From positions 152,922-216,921 of the forward strand of contig CCMQ01000005.1 of assembly GCA_000751835.1 (NCBI GenBank): a stretch of DNA of 64,000 bases. The letters run 5' to 3'. Each line of letters begins with the position of its first letter. Positions within the stretch are counted from its first letter, which is position 1. The notes beneath the pieces were generated by a model. It did not search any database, had not been told where the DNA came from, and was given only the letters and a program-made list of their open reading frames with translations. This document shows positions 55,662-64,000 of this stretch, one piece after another. The translations under genes were made by a program, and so were the position numbers. Source of the stretch: Necropsobacter rosorum (GTDB lineage Bacteria; Pseudomonadota; Gammaproteobacteria; Enterobacterales; Pasteurellaceae).

Positions 55662-57080
55662 CTATTCGATTTCGCCTTGCAGCGCTTTGCGTTTGTACAT
55701 CGCCATGGTCAGTAACAGCGGAACGAGAATCGCCACCAGCATCGCCAGCGCGAACACGCCCCAAAATTGATGCTGAATGGACAAAATCCCCGGCAGACCG
55801 CCGACTCCGATACTGCTTGCCAGCACGCCGGCTAAACCGCATACCAGCGCCGCACAGGCGGAGCCGATCATGGCGCATAACATCGGGAAACGGTATTTCA
55901 GGTTAATCCCGTACATCGCCGGTTCAGTTACGCCTAAATAGGCGGATAACGCCGCCGGCAGCGCCACTTCGCGCACTGACGCTTTTTTGTTCATGAACAG
56001 TATGGCAAGCACGGCGGAGGCCTGCGCGATATTTGACAGCGCAATAAGCGGCCACACCGGCGTGCCGCCCATGTTTTGAATCATCTGCATATCGATGGCC
56101 AGCGAAGTCTGGTGTACGCCGGTGACCACCAACGGCGCATACAGAAAACCGAACAGCGCCGCGCCTATCGGGGCGAAGCTGCCGGTCATGGCGTGTCGTA
56201 CCACAAAGGCGACGCCGTTGCCGATTTCGCGTCCGAGCGGGCCGATAATGGTGTGCGCCAGAAATACCGCCAGAATAATCGATACCACCGGCACGATAAT
56301 CAGGTTGAGAAAATCCGGCACGATTTTGTTCATCGCCCGTTCAATATAAGACAGGGTTAAGCCCGCCATAATGGCCGGGATTACCTGTGCCTGATAGCCG
56401 ACTTTTTCAATGGCGAACCAGCCGAAATCCCAGCTTTCCGGCAGCTGCACACCTAACGCATAGGAGTTCATTAATTGTGGTGAAATCAGCGTGATACCAA
56501 GCACAATGCCGAGGATCGGCGAGGTGCCCATTTTGCGCGCGATAGACCAGCAGATACCCACCGGCAGGAAATGGAAAATCGCCTCGCCGATAAGCCAGAG
56601 GAAACTGTGAATGCTGGCCCAGAAAGGGCTGGTCTCGGTTAAGGTTTTGCCGTCGATCATCGCAATATCGCCGATAACGTTGCGGAAACCTAAAATCAGA
56701 CCGCCGCTGATTAAGGCCGGCAGTAACGGAATAAAAATATCCGCCATATGCGAAATCAGACTTTCGTACCATTTTTGATTTTGGCGGGCGGCGGCTTTCA
56801 CCTGTTCTTTGTCCACGCTTGCCAAACCGGTTTTTTGCAGCAGGATGTTGTAATAATCGCCCACTTCCTGACCGATAACCACTTGATATTGTCCGCCGGT
56901 CGAGAAATTTGCTTTAACCATCGGCAGGGTTTCCAGGCCTTTGCTGTCGATTTTGCTTTCGTCATGTAATACAAAACGTAAGCGGGTAATGCAATGGGTG
57001 ACCGTCGCGATATTTTCGCGCCCGCCGATATATTCGATTAATTTATCCACATTGTGCGGATTAATAGGTTGTTTCGCCAT
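55662..57080 (-). CDS. treB: PTS trehalose-specific EIIBC component
   Basis: A 472-residue phosphotransferase permease. The EIIB domain carries the phosphorylated Cys in VTHCITRLRFVL. The EIIC membrane domain follows (GGLILGFRNVIGDI; ITLISPQLMNSYALG). It imports trehalose as the 6-phosphate. There is no fused EIIA, so it would borrow EIIA(Glc) as in E. coli. ATG 57080 follows CGAGGT; the long upstream frame is not coding. Confidence 0.94.
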   Translation of the reverse strand: MAKQPINPHNVDKLIEYIGGRENIATVTHCITRLRFVLHDESKIDSKGLETLPMVKANFSTGGQYQVVIGQEVGDYYNILLQKTGLASVDKEQVKAAARQNQKWYESLISHMADIFIPLLPALISGGLILGFRNVIGDIAMIDGKTLTETSPFWASIHSFLWLIGEAIFHFLPVGICWSIARKMGTSPILGIVLGITLISPQLMNSYALGVQLPESWDFGWFAIEKVGYQAQVIPAIMAGLTLSYIERAMNKIVPDFLNLIIVPVVSIILAVFLAHTIIGPLGREIGNGVAFVVRHAMTGSFAPIGAALFGFLYAPLVVTGVHQTSLAIDMQMIQNMGGTPVWPLIALSNIAQASAVLAILFMNKKASVREVALPAALSAYLGVTEPAMYGINLKYRFPMLCAMIGSACAALVCGLAGVLASSIGVGGLPGILSIQHQFWGVFALAMLVAILVPLLLTMAMYKRKALQGEIE

Positions 57081-57151
57081 GGGAACCTCGATGCCGGGTG
57101 GTGAGATGATAAAAATTAAGCAGATTATAAAAGGTTCTGATTTTTTAGCAA

Positions 57152-57165
57152 TGGGAACGTTCCCA
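57152..57165. promoter_or_regulatory. TreR(LacI-type)-like operator upstream of treB
   Basis: TGGGAACGTTCCCA is a perfect 14-base palindrome, 72 bases before the treB ATG, resembling operators of LacI-family TreR in gamma-proteobacteria. No LacI-type treR gene lies in this window. Confidence 0.75.
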
Positions 57166-57181
57166 ATTTGTTGTCGTTTAG

Positions 57182-57197
57182 TGTGATGTTGATCACA
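57182..57197. promoter_or_regulatory. CRP site upstream of treB
   Basis: TGTGATGTTGATCACA fits TGTGA-N6-TCACA exactly and lies 17 bases upstream of the putative TreR operator. Confidence 0.8.
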
Positions 57198-57351
57198 TTT
57201 CTTTAAAATAACCGTCATGGCAACGCGCAGACTTCGGCGAGCCGTGCTTTTTCTGAGAGGTAAAGTGCGGTGGTTTTTTATCCTGTTTAGTGATTGTTTA
57301 AGCGCGGCGCTTTGGTTAGACTTAGCATTGATTAATAACAAAGGAAATAGC

Positions 57352-57750
57352 ATGAACATCAGTCAGGCAGCAGCAAAAACCGGGTTATCGGCCAAGCAGA
57401 TTCGTGATTATGAGAAAGCCGGATTACTGCCGAAAACCCAACGTACGGCAACCGGTTACCGCGCGTACTCGGCGCAGGATCTCACCCGTTTATCCTTTAT
57501 CAGCAATGCGCGTAAAGTCGGTTTTTCATTGCATCAGATTACGCAACTGCTGAAATTAAACGACGATCCGCATCGCACCAGTCGCGAAGTAAAAGCCCTG
57601 ACTGAACAGCATATTCTTGAACTGCAAGAAAAAATCGCCGATTTGCAGAACATGCTCAAATTACTGCAACGCTGGCATTGTTCTTGTAAAGGCAACGACA
57701 GCCCGGATTGCTCGATTTTAATGGGACTGGGTAAAGGCGAATCGTCATAA
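57352..57750 (+). CDS. cueR: CueR-like MerR-family copper regulator
   Basis: A 132-residue protein: MerR-type HTH (MNISQAAAKTGLSAKQIRDYEKAGLLP), dimerisation helix and the C-terminal metal loop HCSCKGNDSPDCSIL, close to the CueR pattern with two Cys. CueR activates copper exporter genes. ATG 57352 follows AAAGGAAA. No copA or copper chaperone is adjacent. Confidence 0.85.
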   Translation: MNISQAAAKTGLSAKQIRDYEKAGLLPKTQRTATGYRAYSAQDLTRLSFISNARKVGFSLHQITQLLKLNDDPHRTSREVKALTEQHILELQEKIADLQNMLKLLQRWHCSCKGNDSPDCSILMGLGKGESS

Positions 57751-57917
57751 TGCCGCATAACGGGCGTTCGTATGATAAAAGCGGCGGAAGTGCCCGCCGA
57801 CTTATCAAACCGCAACGCCCGCGAGCTTACCGGCAAAGATGTAGCGCCTGTTTGACGAAACACGAATCGAACTCCCCACCGTTTTAATCGACCGAGACAG
57901 TGCCTGAACGGTTAAAG

Positions 57918-57948
57918 CATGCTGCATGTCGGTGCAGCATGTTTTTTC
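57918..57948 (+). terminator. terminator in the cueR-fucP gap
   Basis: CATGCTGCA and TGCAGCATG form a 9-bp stem ending in TTTTTTC. The gap 57751-57917 includes a 28-codon open frame (57770-57856) with no recognised similarity. Confidence 0.8.
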
Positions 57949-57967
57949 TCTAAGGTGATTGCTTATC

Positions 57968-59254
57968 TTATTTCAATACTTTCCATGCTCTGTAGCCGTA
58001 AATGGCGATAATGACAAAGCAAATCAGCGGGAGGATGAAGGAGAAATTGACCGCCGGCATGCCCAGTACTTCGCCTTGGTCAATGATAATGCCCTGCAGC
58101 GGCGGCATCAGTGCGCCGCCGACAATTGCCATTACCAGCCCCGCCGCACCTAAGGTGGATTCTTCTTTTAAGCCGTATAACGCGATGCCGTAAATGGTCG
58201 GGAACATCAGCGACATAAAGCCGGAGGTTAAAATCAGGCAGTATAATCCCCAGATCCCGTCGATAAACATCACGCCCAGAATGCTGAAGAAACCGCCTAA
58301 GGCAAATAAGTACAGCATGAGTTCCGCTCTTAAGAATTTCATGATACTGGTGCTGATAAAGCGGCTGGTAATAAACAGCGCCATGGCGATAATGTTATAA
58401 TTCTGCGCTTCCGCTTTGGTAAAACCTAAACGTTCCGCATACTGAATAATAAACGTCCAGCACATAATCTGTACGCCCACATAGAACACCTGCGCGATAA
58501 CGCCTTCGCGGTATTTGGCGTTTGCGTATAAACGGTTGAAAGAGGTTTTAAAACTGATTGGCGTGCCTTCTTCCACTTTGGTTTTCGGCATTTTGTATAA
58601 GGCGATAATCAGCATGACGACCAGCACCACCAGACCGACAACCAGATAAGGATTGCGGATAATTTCCAGATCATGCGTGCGTACGGCGGCTTTTTCCGCT
58701 TCGGACAGGGTGGTGAAGATCAGATTACCGGTCGCATCGCGTTTGTCGGATTCCAGACTGGTCAGCACGATTTGTGAGGCCACAAACATCCCGGTGATGG
58801 AACCGAGCGGGTTAAAGGATTGTGCCAGATTCAAGCGTCGGGTTGCGGTTTGCGGATCACCCATGGAAAGAATATAAGGATTGGCGGTGGTTTCCAGAAA
58901 CGCTAGGCCGAAGGTCAGAATATATAAAGAAAGCAAAAAGTAAGTAAATTCTTCATATAACGCGGCCGGATAGAATAAAAATGCGCCGACGGCATATAAC
59001 GCCAGCCCGAGTAGCACGCCGGATTTATAGCTGTAGCGGCTGACAAAAAGTGCGGCGGGAATTGCCATCGTTCCGTATCCGCCATAAAAGGCGAACTGCA
59101 CTAACGCCGCTTCGGAGGCGGGAATTTCCATCACGGTCTGAAACACCGCCACCATCGGGTTGGTGATATCGTTTGCAAATCCCCACAGGGCGAACAAACT
59201 GGTAATTAAAATAAAAGGGACAACAAATTTCTTTTCAAGTACTTTGGCAGTCAT
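57968..59254 (-). CDS. fucP: L-fucose/proton symporter
   Basis: A 428-residue major facilitator protein of the FHS family: LFALWGFANDITNPMVAVFQ, QFAFYGGYGTMAIPAALF and FLETTANPYILSMG are classic FucP segments with membrane-embedded Asp and Asn. It imports L-fucose. AAGGAACATG arrangement at the start. Last gene of the minus-strand fuc operon. Confidence 0.95.
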   Translation of the reverse strand: MTAKVLEKKFVVPFILITSLFALWGFANDITNPMVAVFQTVMEIPASEAALVQFAFYGGYGTMAIPAALFVSRYSYKSGVLLGLALYAVGAFLFYPAALYEEFTYFLLSLYILTFGLAFLETTANPYILSMGDPQTATRRLNLAQSFNPLGSITGMFVASQIVLTSLESDKRDATGNLIFTTLSEAEKAAVRTHDLEIIRNPYLVVGLVVLVVMLIIALYKMPKTKVEEGTPISFKTSFNRLYANAKYREGVIAQVFYVGVQIMCWTFIIQYAERLGFTKAEAQNYNIIAMALFITSRFISTSIMKFLRAELMLYLFALGGFFSILGVMFIDGIWGLYCLILTSGFMSLMFPTIYGIALYGLKEESTLGAAGLVMAIVGGALMPPLQGIIIDQGEVLGMPAVNFSFILPLICFVIIAIYGYRAWKVLK

Positions 59255-59305
59255 AACATGTTCCTTCTTTCAATGATGTGAGCGGAAATAATGTGCCGCG
59301 TGGCA

Positions 59306-59956
59306 TTATTTTTCCTCGATTCTCAGTCCGTAAGACTTAAACTTCTCTAAAACCACCTGCATTTCTTCCGCTGGTAAGAGCGGAATCGGCTGATTGGTGG
59401 CGAGCAGCTTGATATACCAGCTTGCCAGCACTTCCACTTCGTGCGCCAGCCATAAGGCTTTATCCAGATTTTTTTCCGCCGCAATCAAACCGTGATGAGC
59501 CAGTAAAATCGCTTTGCTTTCTTTAATGCCTTGTTTGACGTATTCCGCCAGTTTATGCGTACCGAATGTGGCGTAAGGAACACAAGGAATATGATCGGTG
59601 CCGCCGACCGCAATCATGTAATGAATCGGCGGAATCGGTTTTTCCAGAATGGAGACGGCGGCGCAGTTGAGCGAATGATTATGCACCACGGCGTCCGCAT
59701 CGGGGCGCGCTTCATACACCGCCAAATGAAAATGCCATTCGCTGGAAGGCAATTTACCCTCTTCGTGTTTGCCGTGTTTATCCACATAAACGATGCTGTC
59801 TTCGGTCAGTAATTCATAGGGCGTGCCGGTCGGCGTGATCAGCATGCCGTCTTTATAACGTACGCTGACATTACCGGCGGTGCCCTGATTTAATCCCAGT
59901 CGGGTCATTTCCAGACAAGTATCGATAATTTTGCGGGAGAGTGCGTTTTTATTCAT
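59306..59956 (-). CDS. fucA: L-fuculose-phosphate aldolase
   Basis: A 216-residue class II aldolase producing dihydroxyacetone phosphate and lactaldehyde. Zinc ligands lie in AVVHNHSLNCAAVS and ILLAHHGLIAAE; the catalytic Glu is in SSEWHFHLAVY. ATG 59956 is used; the frame open upstream to 60526 lies inside fucK and is not coding. It begins 11 bases after fucK. Confidence 0.95.
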   Translation of the reverse strand: MNKNALSRKIIDTCLEMTRLGLNQGTAGNVSVRYKDGMLITPTGTPYELLTEDSIVYVDKHGKHEEGKLPSSEWHFHLAVYEARPDADAVVHNHSLNCAAVSILEKPIPPIHYMIAVGGTDHIPCVPYATFGTHKLAEYVKQGIKESKAILLAHHGLIAAEKNLDKALWLAHEVEVLASWYIKLLATNQPIPLLPAEEMQVVLEKFKSYGLRIEEK

Positions 59957-59967
59957 GGTGAAACCTC

Positions 59968-61434
59968 TTATTGTTTTATTTGTGCTAACCATTGTTGATA
60001 ATCGGCAGCTTGTTGAGACGGATAAATCCGCTGGGTACGCGGGTGCATCGCTTGTTGCGCCTGTTCGGGAGACGGATAAACGCCCACACCGGCAAAGGTG
60101 AACATGGCGGCACCGAGCACGGTGCTTTCCGCCACATCCACAATATCCAGCGGAAGATTTAAAACATCGGCGCGGATTTGATTCCATAGCGGGTTTTTCG
60201 ACCCGCCGCCGACACACAGCAGGCTTTCCGCCTGAAAACCGCTGACCTGTTGCAAAACGTTTAAGCCGTTTTTCAGCTGTCGCGCCATATATTCCAGCGC
60301 GGCGCGATAAAGCTGACCACGGGTATTGTGCATTGACAGGCCTAAAATCTGCCCCTCGCCGGATGGGTTGTCCGTTGCGGCGAAACTGCCCTGTAAACAG
60401 ACGCCGTTGGCGCCGGGCGGTACCCGGCCGCCTTCTGCAATCATGGTCGGATAATATTGATCGGTGCCGGCCACGTCGGCAAACAGCAATTTGCCCATCC
60501 ATTCCATAACGCCTGAACCGATCCATTGTACGGCGGGATTAAACCGGTTCGGGCGGGCATCAAATTCGGTGGTTAATCCCTGTGCCACGAATTCCCTGCG
60601 CGGCTGCGCCCGTTCGGTGCGTGCCATCAGAATTTCCCAAGTACCGGAACTGAGAACAGGCTGATGCAGACCGGCGCCGGAACCAAAAACGGCAAACTGG
60701 GTATCATGCCCGCAGGAAATTACCGGCACCGGATTTAACCCCCATTGTGCGGCAAGGGATGCGGACAGCAAACCGACGGGCTCTCCCGCATTGACCAGCG
60801 GCGGGAAATGTGCCGTTGTCAGCTCCAGCACCGACAGCACATCGTGATCCCAATCGCCGGTGGCAAGATTGGTCATCATGGAGGTGCCGGCCATGGTGCG
60901 GTCGGTGGTAAAAACGCCGGTCAGCCGCTGGCTGAGCATGGAAGAAATAAACACCCATTTGTCCATGCGCTGATAAATGTCAGGCCGCTGAGTTTTCAGC
61001 CACAGCAGTTTGAACAGGGTGTTAAAGCTGTATTGCCCGATGCCGTTACGCCGATACAGCGCCTCGACATCCAGATAGTCCGACAGCTGCGCCATCACCG
61101 GCAGCGTACGCGGGCATTTCCAGGAAATTATCGGATAAAGCGGATTTCCCTGGCTGTCGAACGGCGCGCCGTCCACCCCGAAGGTGGTGACGCCGATCCC
61201 GACAATCTGCGAGAGATCAATCTGTTTTGCTCTTAAGCCGGCGAGAGTCTGATCCGCGCAATCGGTCAGTTTTTGCCAGATTTCCGCGAAATCCCAAATA
61301 TGATAATCAGGATTGTTGGCATCCGGCCGGGTGCTGTTGGCGAGATGATGAGCGGCGAGAATTTCGCCTTGCTCATTGATCGCGATGGTGCGTAAATTGG
61401 TGGCACCGCAGTCAAAAATCAGTGCAATAGCCAT
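59968..61434 (-). CDS. fucK: L-fuculokinase
   Basis: A 488-residue FGGY kinase phosphorylating L-fuculose: IALIFDCGATNLRTIAI, GIGVTTFGVDGAPFD and LLCVGGGSKNPLWNQIRAD. ATG 61434 follows GAGGA. It lies between fucI and fucA with no fucU gene. Confidence 0.95.
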   Translation of the reverse strand: MAIALIFDCGATNLRTIAINEQGEILAAHHLANSTRPDANNPDYHIWDFAEIWQKLTDCADQTLAGLRAKQIDLSQIVGIGVTTFGVDGAPFDSQGNPLYPIISWKCPRTLPVMAQLSDYLDVEALYRRNGIGQYSFNTLFKLLWLKTQRPDIYQRMDKWVFISSMLSQRLTGVFTTDRTMAGTSMMTNLATGDWDHDVLSVLELTTAHFPPLVNAGEPVGLLSASLAAQWGLNPVPVISCGHDTQFAVFGSGAGLHQPVLSSGTWEILMARTERAQPRREFVAQGLTTEFDARPNRFNPAVQWIGSGVMEWMGKLLFADVAGTDQYYPTMIAEGGRVPPGANGVCLQGSFAATDNPSGEGQILGLSMHNTRGQLYRAALEYMARQLKNGLNVLQQVSGFQAESLLCVGGGSKNPLWNQIRADVLNLPLDIVDVAESTVLGAAMFTFAGVGVYPSPEQAQQAMHPRTQRIYPSQQAADYQQWLAQIKQ

Positions 61435-61445
61435 AAAGTTCCTCG

Positions 61446-61472
61446 AAAGTGCGGTCAAAATAACCGCACTTT
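61446..61472 (-). terminator. uptake-signal hairpin between fucI and fucK
   Basis: AAAGTGCGGT (61446) and ACCGCACTTT (61463) form a 10-bp stem with a 7-base loop, inside the operon. It may act as a weak attenuator. Confidence 0.7.
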
Positions 61473-61533
61473 TATAACATAATCAAAAGCGGAAGCGGGG
61501 AGTGCAATCGGTCGGTGACCGATCGCAACAGGC

Positions 61534-63300
61534 TTATTTATACAGCGGGCCGAAATTGGCGCAGGCGCGATAGTCCTGACCTTCTTTATCCTGACCGAAG
61601 CTGTTCCAGGTACTCGGACGGAACACGTCTTTTTCCGCCACATTGTGCATACAGACCGGAATGCGCAACATGGAAGCCAGCGTAATTAAATCCGCGCCGA
61701 TATGGCCGTAAGTGGCGACGCAGTGGTTAGCGCCCCAGTTCGCCATGACCGAATAAACGTCGGTAAAGGCGCCGTTACCGGTTAAACGCGGCACGAACCA
61801 AGTGCAAGGCCAGGTTTCGTTGGTGCGTTTCATTAAGGTATCGTGAACCTCCGGCGGCAGCTCGATCGACCAGCCTTCGGCAATCTGTAACACCGGGCCG
61901 AGGCCTTTGATCAGATTCAGGCGGTGCATGGTAAACGGCATGCCGCCTTTGGTGAGATATTGAGACGAATAACCGCCGCCGCGGAAATATTCATGCACCG
62001 CCGGACACCAACGGGTATGTTCCAGACAACGTTTACCGTCTGCTTCACTGACGTCCCACACCGGCTTAATGATTGGCTTGCCGTCTTTATCCTGATGCTG
62101 ACCGGTGCCGTCCAATGCCGCCGAACCGGAATTGATCAGATGAATAAACCCGCTTTGCGGCCGGAATCCGGTCACTCGTTCGACGGCGTCTTCGCTCCAG
62201 TATGTCCGCACATCGGCGAAAATCTGTGCCTGACCGGTCAGCTGGTGACCGAATAACATATTGACGCCGTTCAGGGAATCGTTTTCAGTGGCCAGAATGT
62301 ACGGCGGGCGCACTCCGTTCCAGTCGTAGGTGGAATTTAATATCGCTTCCATAAAATCGCCGTTCGGCAAATGATCGGTCCAATGGCGCTGGCCTTGGAA
62401 TCCGGCGGCGATGGCGTGATGGCCCAGCGCTTCTTCGCCGTAATTCAGTTCGGCAAGTTTTGGATTACCGACCATTAAATCGCGCGTGATAATCGCCATT
62501 TTCACCACGGTTTCCCATACTTCGGCGCGCCCTTCGGCATCGCGCTGGTGTGCCGGACTGTTGACATCCACGCCTTCTTTGCAATACTGTTTGACCCAGG
62601 ATAAGGCTAAATCCACCTCTTCCTGATCATAGATTTTGCGATCCAGACGGCGTTTGATTTCACTCATATCCACATATTCGTTGCGCATGCCCAGATATTC
62701 CTGGAAAAACGGTTGATTGACGATAGAACCGGCGATGCCCATGGAAACCGAGCCGATGGATAAATACGCCTTGCCGCGAATGGTGGCCACCACCAGACCG
62801 GCGCGGGCGAAACGCAGCAGTTTTTCCTGTACGTCTTGCGGGATTGCGCTGTCATCGGCTTCCTGCACTTGCGTGCCGTAAATGGAAAACGCCGGCAGCC
62901 CCATTTGCGAATGGCCCGCTAAGGCGGCCGCCAGATAGACCGCACCCGGACGTTCGGTGCCGTTAAAGCCCCAAATGGCTTTCGGCATATGCGGATCCAT
63001 GTCAATGGTTTCCGAACCGTAGCACCAGCACGGTGTCACCGTAATGGTTAATCCCACATTGTTTAATTTGAATTTCTCCGCACAAGCCGCCGCTTCCGCC
63101 ACTCCGCCGATACAGCTGTCGGCGATCACGCATTGGACAAAACTGCCGTCCGTATGTCTGAGCTGGCTTTCTAATAAACGGGCGACGGATTGCGCCATCG
63201 TCATGGTTTGGGTTTCAAGGGATTCGCGTACGCCCAGCCGACGACCGTCGATCGTTGGACGGATACCGATTTTGACCGGATTTGCTTTGCATTGAGTCAT
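61534..63300 (-). CDS. fucI: L-fucose isomerase
   Basis: A 588-residue enzyme converting L-fucose to L-fuculose with manganese. Diagnostic stretches are [49 protein letters not shown] and [13 protein letters not shown] (metal-binding Glu and Asp). It is the first catabolic gene after fucR. GGAGATAAC precedes the ATG. Confidence 0.97.
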   Translation of the reverse strand: MTQCKANPVKIGIRPTIDGRRLGVRESLETQTMTMAQSVARLLESQLRHTDGSFVQCVIADSCIGGVAEAAACAEKFKLNNVGLTITVTPCWCYGSETIDMDPHMPKAIWGFNGTERPGAVYLAAALAGHSQMGLPAFSIYGTQVQEADDSAIPQDVQEKLLRFARAGLVVATIRGKAYLSIGSVSMGIAGSIVNQPFFQEYLGMRNEYVDMSEIKRRLDRKIYDQEEVDLALSWVKQYCKEGVDVNSPAHQRDAEGRAEVWETVVKMAIITRDLMVGNPKLAELNYGEEALGHHAIAAGFQGQRHWTDHLPNGDFMEAILNSTYDWNGVRPPYILATENDSLNGVNMLFGHQLTGQAQIFADVRTYWSEDAVERVTGFRPQSGFIHLINSGSAALDGTGQHQDKDGKPIIKPVWDVSEADGKRCLEHTRWCPAVHEYFRGGGYSSQYLTKGGMPFTMHRLNLIKGLGPVLQIAEGWSIELPPEVHDTLMKRTNETWPCTWFVPRLTGNGAFTDVYSVMANWGANHCVATYGHIGADLITLASMLRIPVCMHNVAEKDVFRPSTWNSFGQDKEGQDYRACANFGPLYK

Positions 63301-63406
63301 GTTATCTCCTCGTTTTCATTGATAAGTGAAGTGAGTGTGGCTGACAAGATTATTGTTGACTAAAAGACAGCGCGGAAACAGTTTTTTTGCCGATTTGTGC
63401 TTTTTC

Positions 63407-63422
63407 TGTGAATCAGGTCACA
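63407..63422. promoter_or_regulatory. CRP site upstream of fucI
   Basis: TGTGAATCAGGTCACA fits TGTGA-N6-TCACA exactly, 107 bases before the fucI ATG. In the same gap, AACGGTCATAAC at ~63612 and GTTATGACGGTT at ~63633 form an imperfect dyad near the end of fucR. Nothing else is evident in 63301-63676. Confidence 0.8.
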
Positions 63423-63676
63423 AAAAAACGGTAAAGAAAAATCACAATATGACCGATTTTAGGGATTTGTTTGATAAATCGGGCATTTCGGATTGTGAAA
63501 CGGAAATAGCGCGTTAAATCACGATATTTTTAATAATTATATGATAAATCAATAAACTGTTTTTAACATTGAGAATAATAAGACTAACGTCAGCCTTATG
63601 GTTTAGTGCTAAAACGGTCATAACGGTCAGTTTGTTATGACGGTTTCAGCTCCGGAATGGAAAAAGTGCGGTGAAA

Positions 63677-64000
63677 TTAAGACAGAATTTTTGCCGGATC
63701 AGCGGCAAATTCCACAGGCAGCGTGTGATCCGACACAATCAGATCAAACTGCCCTAATTCGCCGATATACGCCTGTCGCACTTTGTGCAGCTTGGTGTGA
63801 TCGAAAGCCAGAATGGCCTGTTGGGTTTTCGCCATGGCTTTGGCTTTTATTTTCGCCTCGTCAAAATTAAAGCAGGTGACGCCTTGTTTGATATCCACCC
63901 CGGCGGCGGAAATAAACGCCTTGGTGGTGCAGATGCGGTCTAATTCGCCGCTAAGGTGCAGCGGGTTAAAAAAAGAATTATGCCGCGAATAATGCCCGCC
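63677..64000 (-). CDS. fucR: DeoR-family regulator FucR, C-terminal part
   Basis: The gene enters from the right edge; the visible ~107 residues are the C-terminal effector-binding domain of a DeoR-type regulator (ICTTKAFISAAGVDIKQGVT, KTQQAILAFDHTKL, LIVSDHTLP). The frame is open to the window edge at 64000; the GTG at 63898 is internal. Position directly upstream of fucI on the same strand, as in Haemophilus, supports FucR, the activator of fuc genes. Confidence 0.88.
   Translation of the reverse strand, partial: GGHYSRHNSFFNPLHLSGELDRICTTKAFISAAGVDIKQGVTCFNFDEAKIKAKAMAKTQQAILAFDHTKLHKVRQAYIGELGQFDLIVSDHTLPVEFAADPAKILS

Noticed and set aside
57081..57359. Extension of the treB frame upstream
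   Set aside because: It crosses the TreR-like operator and CRP site and overlaps the start of cueR on the other strand; EIIB begins at 57080.
57770..57856. 28-codon open frame after cueR
   Set aside because: No ribosome site of note and no similarity I recognise; not enough to call a gene.
59957..60526. Extension of the fucA frame upstream
   Set aside because: It lies wholly inside fucK in another frame; class II aldolases of this type are ~215 residues, matching the start at 59956.

Overview
The window looks like chromosomal DNA of a Pasteurellaceae species. The Haemophilus-type uptake signal AAGTGCGGT, or its complement, recurs throughout, often as inverted pairs that form terminators. 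Several blocks keep Haemophilus-like neighbourhoods: hinT-ycfL-nagZ-rlmC, lpxH/plsC/ftsP, gmhA next to artPIQM, and the fuc cluster. A DauA-type dicarboxylate carrier and a focA-pflB-pflA set would suit a succinate/mixed-acid fermenter such as Basfia or Actinobacillus succinogenes, but the species is a guess.

Layout. 1-12.8 kb is core genome: the end of a KdgT-like permease; hinT-ycfL-nagZ-rlmC (minus strand); focA-pflB, an e(P4)-like lipoprotein phosphatase and pflA (plus); a DUF2301-like membrane protein and lpxH (minus); plsC and ftsP (plus). 13.0-33.8 kb holds two related integrated elements in tandem, next to the 3' end of tRNA-Ser(GGA). 34-45 kb is core again: dauA, mfd, gmhA, artPIQM and an LTA-synthase-like membrane sulfatase. 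45-64 kb is a sugar-utilisation region: rhaRS divergent from rhaBADTM, an orphan GntR regulator with a small HAD-like gene, treBC, a cueR-like regulator, and fucP-fucA-fucK-fucI with the end of fucR.

The two elements are the main attraction. Each has, in transcription order from the tRNA side, a P4/PICI-type tyrosine integrase, a divergently oriented accessory gene, an AlpA-like HTH gene, a ~225-residue helical protein, a homologue of the P2 major capsid protein gpN, a large uncharacterised gene, a second AlpA-like gene, an Ogr/Delta zinc-finger activator, a P4/P1-style C4 antisense-RNA immunity leader, a block of tiny genes, a replication primase/helicase and an array of iteron-like repeats. 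I see no portal, terminase or tail genes, so these are best read as phage satellites that carry their own capsid homologue. The plan is conserved but the specificity parts differ: the C4 RNA pairing segments, the iterons, the helicase module (D5-type versus DUF927) and the integrase arm sites. Both integrases are interrupted in this sequence, one by a 1-base frameshift and one by a nonsense codon, so both elements look locked in place. Element 1 also carries a RelE/HigB-type toxin-antitoxin pair.

The sugar operons show clear control signals: CRP palindromes upstream of rhaB, treB and fucI, and a TGGGAACGTTCCCA operator upstream of treB. ArcA-type direct repeats and an FNR-like site precede focA-pflB.
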